Assembly: GCA_964611095.1 (NCBI GenBank)
Contig: CAZSWJ010000024.1
Coordinates: forward strand, 1-13,407
Length of the DNA: 13,407 nt
Direction of reading: 5' to 3'
Source: CAZKJL01 sp964611095
GTDB taxonomy: Bacteria; Patescibacteriota; Gracilibacteria; Peribacterales; Peribacteraceae
The notes below the pieces were generated by a model. It saw nothing but the letters and a program-made list of their open reading frames with translations, was not told the DNA's origin and ran no database searches. The position numbers and the translations under genes were made by a program. Shown here in pieces: positions 8,313 to 13,407 of the stretch; position 1 is the stretch's first letter, and every line of letters begins with the position of its first letter.

Positions 8313-8852
8313 CTAGGCCTTGGCCTCGGCTTTGATTTTCGTGACTGCTTCCATGAAACCCGTGCCCGTGAGCGAAGAACCGTTCACGACACCGACCGAC
8401 ACGTCATCGAGTGACTTGCCGACGACCGCTTCGTTGATGCCTGCGCCAAACTGGCCCTGCATCGTGATGCTCTTGGGGTTCGTTGCATCGCCCTTGAACG
8501 TGACTCCCGTGACGACGTCATCTTTCAGTACCAACGTGACGTGCACGCTTTCACCGCCTGCCGGAGAACGGTAGACACCCTCTGCGGAATAGGTGCCGTC
8601 GGCGTAGACCGAGTTGGATGCCGTGGATTTTGCCGACGAAGACATCATGGCTGCCGACGAGGATATCATTGCTTCGGAACTCTGCATCATCGCCGACGAT
8701 GAGGACATCATCGCACTGGAGGACATGTCGTTCTCGGACGGCATCTGGTCCGACGAAGCGGGAGCGCAACCTGCCATGAGCAAGCCGAAGACGCCTGCCG
8801 CAACCAGAGGACCCATGGTCTTGAGATTCTTGGACGTACGAATGTCTGACAT
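8313..8852 (-). CDS. FMN-binding-domain lipoprotein with Ser/Met-rich linker; likely ApbE substrate
   Basis: The 179-residue product begins with a lipoprotein signal peptide: a hydrophobic core at about 14-27 and the lipobox MAGC with Cys29. Residues 44-76 form a low-complexity linker of imperfect seven-residue units of the SSSAAMM type. Residues 84-178 are an FMN_bind domain (DGTYSAEG, then VHVTLVLKDDVVTGVTF, then NGSSLTGTGFMEAV). The canonical SGATxT flavinylation motif appears here as NGSSLT (157-162), so Ser160 aligns with the usual Thr acceptor; similar GSSLT variants occur in other small bacterial FMN-binding proteins as I recall them. The predicted role is a membrane-tethered extracytoplasmic electron carrier with covalent FMN. 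The ApbE gene converges on it. No Shine-Dalgarno site precedes the ATG, and a C/T-rich stretch is found there instead. Confidence 0.85.
   Translation of the reverse strand: MSDIRTSKNLKTMGPLVAAGVFGLLMAGCAPASSDQMPSENDMSSSAMMSSSSAMMQSSEAMISSSAAMMSSSAKSTASNSVYADGTYSAEGVYRSPAGGESVHVTLVLKDDVVTGVTFKGDATNPKSITMQGQFGAGINEAVVGKSLDDVSVGVVNGSSLTGTGFMEAVTKIKAEAKA
8625..8723 (-). repeat. Ser/Met heptapeptide repeat region in the FMN lipoprotein
   Basis: These bases encode residues 44-76: about five imperfect units (SSSAMM, SSSSAMM, QSSEAMI, SSSAAMM, SSSAKS). The repeat lies between the lipidated cysteine and the FMN-binding domain, where a flexible spacer is expected. The regular methionines are unusual for a simple Ser/Ala linker. 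Confidence 0.75.
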
Positions 8853-8888
8853 GAAAAATGTGGGAGAAGAAACAAAAACCTTGTGAGG

Positions 8889-8908
8889 CGCTCATCGTAA
8901 TGTGAGCG
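8889..8908. promoter_or_regulatory. Inverted repeat upstream of the FMN lipoprotein gene (possible operator)
   Basis: CGCTCA (8889-8894) and TGAGCG (8903-8908) form a perfect six-base dyad around an eight-base spacer. It lies 37 bases upstream of the lipoprotein ATG, downstream of the preceding gene's terminator. No T-run follows on either strand, so it is not a terminator. Its position suits a regulator binding site or a hairpin in the 5' leader. I found no clear promoter hexamers next to it. Confidence 0.35.
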
Positions 8909-8932
8909 TATTAAGAATAGATTAAGACGCGG

Positions 8933-8956
8933 AAAAACGGAACGCCCGCACGCTCC
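8933..8956 (-). terminator. Rho-independent terminator of the BaiN/HI0933-family gene
   Basis: On the minus strand GGAGCG (8956-8951) pairs with CGTTCC (8944-8939), six pairs including one G-T wobble, around the loop TGCGGG. A G and then five T (8937-8933) follow. The hairpin begins 24 bases after the stop codon of the flavoprotein gene. Confidence 0.65.
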
Positions 8957-8980
8957 ATGACGTGTGAATCGGGGGATTCG

Positions 8981-10216
8981 CTACTGGGCGGCACTCGATC
9001 CCGCCACGTAGCCCGTGGTCCAACAAATCTGCAAACTGAATCCCCCGGACGGACGGTCGAAATCCAAGATGTCTCCGGCAAGGAAAAGGTTGTCGAATTT
9101 TTTCGACCGCATAGTTTTGAATTCGATCTCTTTCAAATCCACGCCGCCGCCCGTGACCACCGCCTTGTCTTCGCCGAGCAAGCCCGAGACGGACATCGGC
9201 ACGTCTTTGAGGAGGGATACGAACGCCATGCGATCGTCACGCTTCAGTTGATGGAGGGGTACCGTGGGATCAACGCCTGCCAGAGCCAAAAGAACGTGTC
9301 CGAGCCTGGGCTGCACCAGGTCGCCGATGTTGTTTTTGATCATCTTGTTTTTGCCTTTCTCGAACACGTCGATGACTTTTTTGTCCAAGGCGCCCGCATC
9401 GAGCGACGGGAACAAATCGAGCGACAACGTGACGGGGCCCGACTTGAGGAGCGCTCCGATGTTCTTGCTCATGTTGAGCACCGCGGGGCCGCTCACGCCG
9501 ACGTGCGTGAAGAGCATTTTTCCGATGCGCGATTCATGCTTGGTTTTTCCCTGCCACACCGTGAGCTTCACGTCCTTGAGGCTGATGCCCGCGACGTCCT
9601 TGATCCACGGATTTCGGATGGTGAGAGGAACGAGCGCGGCCTCTTGTTCCGTGACGGAGTGGCCGAGGTCTTTCATCCAAAGGAATCCGTCGCCCGTGGA
9701 ACCCGTCTCGGGACGAGATTTTCCTCCGGTAGCCAGAATGTAATTTTTGGCTTCCGTGAATCCCCCATCATGTACTACTTTTTTGATCAATCCGTTCTCG
9801 TGTACGAGACTCTTCACCGTGACTCCGGTGAGCACCTTCACCTTGCCCGCCGCCATGTACGAGATGAGTGTGCGCTGCACGTCTTCGGCTTTGTCGCTCA
9901 CCGGAAACGCGCGCTGCTCGGCTTCCACTTTCAGCTTCAGTCCGCGTGACTCGAAAAAGTCCCACGTCGCCTGCGCATCGAACTGCGAAAACGTTGAGTA
10001 GAGCGATTTCCCCTTCTTTCCGTAGCGCGCGACGAGTTTATGCGTATCGAACTCCGCGCTGAGGATATTGCAGCGCCCTCCTCCCGTAATGAGCAGCTTT
10101 TTTCCGAGGCCGGGATTTTTTTCCAACAGAACAACCGATGCGCCGAGTTCCGCGGCTCTGCCGGCCGCCATCATGCCTGCCGGTCCCCCGCCGATGACTG
10201 CGACGTCGAAATTCAT
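8981..10216 (-). CDS. NAD(P)/FAD-dependent oxidoreductase, BaiN/HI0933 family
   Basis: The 411-residue product is a Rossmann-type flavoprotein. The dinucleotide-binding GGGPAG is at residues 9-14, close to the N-terminus as usual. LLEKNPGLGKKLLITGGGRCN carries the family signature, followed by ATGGKSRPETGSTGDGF. The C-terminal signature runs VTGGGVDLKEI, then FLAGDILDFD, then GGFSLQICWTTGYVAG. This family binds FAD non-covalently; most members have no proven substrate, and one is linked to bile acid dehydroxylation in gut bacteria. Length is normal for the family. The start at 10216 is preferred over upstream ATGs because the Rossmann motif follows directly and a promoter-like pair sits 11 bases upstream. 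The protein is probably cytoplasmic. It precedes the FMN lipoprotein gene on the same strand, but a terminator separates them, so they are probably not one operon. Confidence 0.9.
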   Translation of the reverse strand: MNFDVAVIGGGPAGMMAAGRAAELGASVVLLEKNPGLGKKLLITGGGRCNILSAEFDTHKLVARYGKKGKSLYSTFSQFDAQATWDFFESRGLKLKVEAEQRAFPVSDKAEDVQRTLISYMAAGKVKVLTGVTVKSLVHENGLIKKVVHDGGFTEAKNYILATGGKSRPETGSTGDGFLWMKDLGHSVTEQEAALVPLTIRNPWIKDVAGISLKDVKLTVWQGKTKHESRIGKMLFTHVGVSGPAVLNMSKNIGALLKSGPVTLSLDLFPSLDAGALDKKVIDVFEKGKNKMIKNNIGDLVQPRLGHVLLALAGVDPTVPLHQLKRDDRMAFVSLLKDVPMSVSGLLGEDKAVVTGGGVDLKEIEFKTMRSKKFDNLFLAGDILDFDRPSGGFSLQICWTTGYVAGSSAAQ

Positions 10217-10227
10217 GGAATGCACAC

Positions 10228-10256
10228 AAAATAGCCTAAGCATGAATAAATGTCGC
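10228..10256 (-). promoter_or_regulatory. Probable promoter of the BaiN/HI0933-family gene
   Basis: On the minus strand GCGACA (10256-10251) is separated by 17 bases from TATTTT (10233-10228). Each hexamer matches the sigma-70 consensus at 4 of 6 positions. The -10 box ends 11 bases before the ATG at 10216, so the predicted leader is only about 4 bases. No Shine-Dalgarno sequence is present. Confidence 0.5.
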
Positions 10257-10286
10257 TCTGCAGGCCGTAGAAACGAAAACCGAAAA

Positions 10287-10315
10287 TTGATAAAAAACAT
10301 CATTTATGTTATAAT
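10287..10315 (+). promoter_or_regulatory. Strong extended -10 sigma-70-type promoter of the beta-helix gene
   Basis: TTGATA (10287-10292) is followed by a 17-base spacer and a perfect TATAAT (10310-10315). A TGT directly before the -10 gives an extended -10 (TGnTATAAT). The predicted start near 10322 leaves a leader of about 28 bases before the ATG at 10350. The leader is pyrimidine-rich near the start codon and lacks a Shine-Dalgarno motif. Confidence 0.88.
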
Positions 10316-10349
10316 GTTTTCAACAAATATCCATATCACCTCTCTCCAT

Positions 10350-13052
10350 ATGAGAAAATCTCACACGATGAGAAATGTCCTGGCATTCGGGTTTCTCACC
10401 CTTGCCGCCGTCTTCGTGGGCACGGTCCACGTGCTGCAGAACACCAATCTGCGGGGACAGGTATCGCCTCCCGCCATCACGGAGAACATGCTCACCCGCG
10501 ATGCCGACGGAGTCGTGACGAGCCTCTCGTATCGGAATATCGGAACGTTCCGCCTCGTCGATCGCGGAGGAGAGCAGGAGCGAATGATCTTCACGAACGC
10601 CGATGGCAATTCGCGCATCATCTGGCGCTTTTTGGAACAATCGGACCAAGATCCGGGACAAGGAAAGGTGAGGATTTTCCTCAACTGGTGGGGTCAACTG
10701 ATGCGCGTCCAGGACGTTTCCCAGGTGAACGGCCAGACACTGACGGTGACTGCGGATTTGAAGAAGGACGGATCCCCCTTGTCCGTTTCCAGCACGCTTG
10801 AGAAAAACGACAACATTCTTCGGAACATCCAATACTCAACCCTTGCGAGTGCGATCGGTGCACCGCTCCCGTGCTTTGAAACGGGTTGCCCCCTCTTCCG
10901 TGCCGCCGCAACGAAAGAAGTGCGCGCACCCATCGTGGGATTCCGCGTTCCAAGCGTCGACACGAACGGCTCCGTCACGATGACCGACCGCACGATCTAC
11001 GGAAACATCGGAACGATGGAATCTCCTTCGGAGGAACTCACCTATGAATTCGATTGGACGACCAAGCAGCTCACCGAAACGCGCAAAACCTCCGCCGGCG
11101 TACGCACCGCTCGCTGGAAGGACGTGACGCTCAAGCCGAACCCGGACGGCGGATACTCCAAGATTTTCGGATCGTACTTCGGTCACCCGGTCGACATCAC
11201 CGAAACGATGGATACGCCGAGCGGCAAAACGGTGACTGCCTCCATCACCTCTCCGAACCTGGCGGTGAATCCGAGCGTCGTGCGCCTCACCGACCCGGAC
11301 ATTCGCCAAGTGTATGAAACGCAAGGCGCATACCGCATGTTCCAGGCTGCGATGAACAAAGTACGCGCGACAAAAGCGGGAATTCTCCAGATGGACGGCG
11401 GCACGTACGTCGTCGAACCTCCGGAAGGAATGAACGCCGACGATGTCCTTTTGGACATCAGCGGCGTGGAAGATCTTCTGGTGGAAGGAAACGACACCAA
11501 GCTGCAGTTCCGCAGCCTCCGAACGGGGCTGAGCGTCGGCTCAGCCACCACGACGACGAAGCGCATTCACCTGAGGAACTTCAGCATCGATTGGGCCGAC
11601 CCGCTTGCCTTCAAGGGAAAAATTCAGCGATCCCAGGACGGAACCTACCTCCTGTTGGACGGCCCGGAAGTCAAAGATCTGCAGCAAATTCCTCAAATCA
11701 CCATCATCGCCGATTACAACTTTGCAACGAAGAAATGGGGCGCCATCAATGACGGAAAGCGCCTGGCCGTCGACAGGTCATACGTGTATGAGCCGCACAC
11801 GGGACCGGTGCAGGTCGCATCGGAACCCGGAACGCTGAAATTCAAATTCCAAGACTTCGTCCCGTTGTGGGTGAAGGACAATACGAACGTCGTCGCGACG
11901 GTCCGCACTCCCGCGGCAGGTCTGCAGGTGCGCGTCGCCGACGATGTGACGATTGAAAACGTCACCATGTACGCATCTCCCACCATCGGCTTCCTCGGCA
12001 ACAATGCCGGCAAAGGCTTCCGCGTGGTCAACTCCAAGGTGACGCGCAATCCGAATGACCCGAACCGACTCGTGAGCACGCTCGGTGACGGCATTCACCT
12101 CATCGCCAAGAGCAACGTCTTCATCGAGAACAACGTCGTGGAATACCAAGGTGATGACGGACTCAACGTGAAAGGATTGTTCGGAACGCTGGACTTCGTG
12201 AGTGACGACAGGACCATTGTGAAATCCACCGACAACCTGAGCGCGCTCACCGTCGGTGACCGCATCCTGTTCGCCGATCCAAAGACGCTCCGACCGCTCG
12301 GTGAATATCAACTGGTACAAAGACTGAACAAAGGACAAGGCACAGGTCAGAACCTGTGTCCTTACGACGCAAAGAAGGTATGTTTGAAATTTGCGGAAGC
12401 TCTTCCCTCGGAAGTCGGATCCGGAACGCTCATGAGCAACCTGAACAACGCCAGTACGCCGTTCATCGTGCGCGGTAACCAGTTCCGCAACAACCGCGGC
12501 CGAGCAATGCTCATCCACACCGGCCCGGGACTCGTGGAAAACAACAAAGCCGTGGGGCAGACGTACGGCGGCATTTTCCTCATCACCGAAACGAATCGCT
12601 ACTTGCTCGGCCCCGGACCCTCGGACGTCACGGTCCGCAACAACACGATCTCCAATGTGGGATTCTGGTCGGACCAAACGGCCCAGAGCACGCTCAGTGC
12701 TGTCGGCGGCGCCGTCACTCCGATGGCCGGAATCCTCGTGGAAGCTCGCGTGGAACTCAACCCCTTCACGGGAGTCACCGTGTCGCCGGAACGCGTGTTC
12801 CGCGACATTCTCATCGAAGGGAATACGGTGACCGGAGTGCCGGGACTGGCCATGTTCCTCTCGTCGTCCAAGAACGTCACGGTCAGAAACAACACCTTCA
12901 CCGCAACGAACCAGTGGAGCTTCTTGCCCTTCTCGCGCGTGGCGAAGGCAATGACCGTCATGTACACCTCGGACTCCACCATTCGGGACAACAACATCCC
13001 GAACGGCATCTACGTGGACCCGTTCACGACGGAAGGAATCGACGTGCAGTAG
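10350..13052 (+). CDS. Exported right-handed beta-helix protein, GH110 (alpha-1,3-galactosidase)-like
   Basis: The start at 10350 is chosen because it lies downstream of the strong promoter and opens a basic N-region plus hydrophobic segment (about residues 9-27), giving 900 residues. No clear AxA site follows, so this could be an uncleaved anchor. Residues about 40-310 form a beta-rich region I do not recognise, with a close cysteine pair (PCFETGCP). From about 315 the protein reads like a parallel beta-helix: GGTYVVEPP, NFSIDWADP (Asp414), DVTIENVTM, FIENNVVEYQGDDGLNVKG, VTVRNNTIS, DILIEGNTVTG. The NFSIDW opening, a GDGIHL with Asp580, and Asp602-Asp603 resemble the arrangement in GH110 enzymes, where three aspartates with almost the same spacing form the active site (from memory). 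The likely role is cleavage or binding of galactose-type glycans at the cell surface. The fold is firm, the activity is not. Single-gene transcription is likely, with its own promoter and terminator. Confidence 0.85.
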   Translation: MRKSHTMRNVLAFGFLTLAAVFVGTVHVLQNTNLRGQVSPPAITENMLTRDADGVVTSLSYRNIGTFRLVDRGGEQERMIFTNADGNSRIIWRFLEQSDQDPGQGKVRIFLNWWGQLMRVQDVSQVNGQTLTVTADLKKDGSPLSVSSTLEKNDNILRNIQYSTLASAIGAPLPCFETGCPLFRAAATKEVRAPIVGFRVPSVDTNGSVTMTDRTIYGNIGTMESPSEELTYEFDWTTKQLTETRKTSAGVRTARWKDVTLKPNPDGGYSKIFGSYFGHPVDITETMDTPSGKTVTASITSPNLAVNPSVVRLTDPDIRQVYETQGAYRMFQAAMNKVRATKAGILQMDGGTYVVEPPEGMNADDVLLDISGVEDLLVEGNDTKLQFRSLRTGLSVGSATTTTKRIHLRNFSIDWADPLAFKGKIQRSQDGTYLLLDGPEVKDLQQIPQITIIADYNFATKKWGAINDGKRLAVDRSYVYEPHTGPVQVASEPGTLKFKFQDFVPLWVKDNTNVVATVRTPAAGLQVRVADDVTIENVTMYASPTIGFLGNNAGKGFRVVNSKVTRNPNDPNRLVSTLGDGIHLIAKSNVFIENNVVEYQGDDGLNVKGLFGTLDFVSDDRTIVKSTDNLSALTVGDRILFADPKTLRPLGEYQLVQRLNKGQGTGQNLCPYDAKKVCLKFAEALPSEVGSGTLMSNLNNASTPFIVRGNQFRNNRGRAMLIHTGPGLVENNKAVGQTYGGIFLITETNRYLLGPGPSDVTVRNNTISNVGFWSDQTAQSTLSAVGGAVTPMAGILVEARVELNPFTGVTVSPERVFRDILIEGNTVTGVPGLAMFLSSSKNVTVRNNTFTATNQWSFLPFSRVAKAMTVMYTSDSTIRDNNIPNGIYVDPFTTEGIDVQ

Positions 13053-13073
13053 ACAACGTACGACGCATCGAAG

Positions 13074-13108
13074 CAGGCGGTAACCCCCGAGGTACCGCCT
13101 GTTTTTTT
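13074..13108 (+). terminator. Rho-independent terminator of the beta-helix gene
   Basis: CAGGCGGTA (13074-13082) pairs perfectly with TACCGCCTG (13093-13101) around a ten-base loop, followed directly by seven T (13102-13108). The stem starts 22 bases after the TAG stop. On the opposite strand no T-run follows the hairpin, so it should act only in the plus direction. Confidence 0.93.
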
Positions 13109-13138
13109 ACATGGATCGGCACGATCTTGGAGCACGTT

Positions 13139-13405
13139 TCAAGCAGCCCTCAAACGCCGCAACATCATGCCGATGAACATGAAGATGACGGCATAGAGAA
13201 TGCCGTTGCTGATCGTGAGTATCGCCACGGCTAAGTCCGAACCCTGAGATCCAACGAATGTTGCGGAGAGATATCGCCCCGGCAAAAAGAGCGGAGCGCT
13301 GATGGCTTCGAACGTTTGCGAGAGCAGCGACAGTGCGCTGAACGCGAACATGCCGAGCGTTCCAAAGAGGAAACCGAAAAGACCGTGCTTGAAGGTGGTG
13401 CTCAT
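13139..13405 (-). CDS. Small integral membrane protein of unknown function
   Basis: The 88-residue product is strongly hydrophobic. One membrane segment covers about residues 7-30, a second helix about 59-82, and a weaker middle stretch contains SAPLFLPGRYL. It ends in a basic tail (MLRRLRAA), which predicts a cytoplasmic C-terminus. I do not recognise the family; the LPG motif between hydrophobic helices and the Arg-rich end are common in short bacterial membrane proteins of unknown role. The ATG at 13405 is two bases from the window edge, so its promoter cannot be seen and a longer N-terminus cannot be excluded. It converges on the beta-helix gene; I see no terminator for it in the 86 bases between the two stop codons. 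Confidence 0.65.
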   Translation of the reverse strand: MSTTFKHGLFGFLFGTLGMFAFSALSLLSQTFEAISAPLFLPGRYLSATFVGSQGSDLAVAILTISNGILYAVIFMFIGMMLRRLRAA

Positions 13406-13407
13406 GA

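Noticed and set aside
8310..8319. Ten-base palindrome GGCCTAGGCC at the end of the FMN lipoprotein gene
   Set aside because: It is made of the last codons plus the TAG stop, has no loop or T-run, and is short enough to be chance in GC-rich DNA.
8966..8979. Small hairpin GAATC-GGGG-GATTC just after the flavoprotein stop
   Set aside because: The stem has only five pairs and no T-run follows; the better terminator is at 8933-8956.
10217..10303. N-terminal extension of the BaiN/HI0933 gene to an ATG at 10303
   Set aside because: The extra 29 residues are not conserved-looking, would overlap the promoter of the divergent gene, and the Rossmann motif starts correctly from the ATG at 10216.
10068..10349. 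Earlier in-frame start for the beta-helix protein at 10068
   Set aside because: It would lie upstream of the strong promoter at 10287-10315 and overlap the flavoprotein gene; the signal-like segment begins at 10350.
1..13052. LPxTG-like sorting signals in the window's surface proteins as substrates of the sortase
   Set aside because: Neither the FG-GAP protein nor the beta-helix protein ends in a motif, hydrophobic helix and basic tail; the LPGE and LPGD strings found are internal.
1..13407. Alternative genetic code (TGA as glycine or tryptophan)
   Set aside because: TGA ends the ATPase, apbE and small membrane protein genes at family-appropriate lengths, and no internal TGA interrupts any gene.
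1..13407. A mobile element or CRISPR array
   Set aside because: I saw no transposase, integrase, terminal inverted repeats, or regularly spaced direct repeats.

Overview
The window is a densely coded, GC-rich bacterial segment of eight protein genes. It has no RNA gene, CRISPR array or insertion sequence that I can see, and no gene-free stretch longer than about 135 bases. TAA, TGA and TAG all end convincing genes and no in-frame TGA occurs inside them, so the standard code applies and the recoded Gracilibacteria/Absconditabacteria are unlikely. The contents fit the Candidate Phyla Radiation (Patescibacteria), perhaps a Peregrinibacteria/Peribacteria-type lineage: FG-GAP/fibronectin surface proteins, S-layer-homology (SLH) modules, a solitary VirD4/HerA-like ATPase with an N-terminal membrane segment, and genes without Shine-Dalgarno sites. 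This placement is inference from gene content and style, not from a marker gene.

Layout. Bases 1-3501 (+) hold the 3' part of a very large mosaic surface protein: FG-GAP repeats, a fibronectin-like domain split by an inserted domain, an SdrD-B-like domain and degenerate SLH-like modules. After 39 bases comes a membrane-anchored VirD4/HerA-type ATPase (3541-6021, +). It converges on an SLH-sortase fusion (6106-7311, -) across a heptad-patterned inverted repeat (6022-6105). The sortase gene diverges from apbE, an FAD:protein FMN transferase (7410-8294, +). apbE converges on a lipoprotein with an FMN-binding domain (8313-8852, -), the probable substrate of that transferase. Upstream of the lipoprotein gene on the same strand, beyond a terminator, lies a BaiN/HI0933-type flavoprotein (8981-10216, -). 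It diverges from a large exported beta-helix protein that resembles GH110 galactosidases (10350-13052, +). That gene ends in a textbook terminator and converges on a small membrane protein (13139-13405, -) at the window edge.

How the genes relate. Four products look exported or surface-attached (SLH-sortase, FMN lipoprotein, beta-helix protein, FG-GAP protein), so the region is mainly about the cell envelope. The apbE/FMN-lipoprotein pair suggests covalent extracytoplasmic flavinylation. Most genes appear to be transcribed singly. Several have a -10 box only 8-12 bases before the start codon, which predicts leaderless mRNAs; two promoters (7321-7348 on the minus strand, 10287-10315 on the plus strand) are near-perfect sigma-70 consensus.
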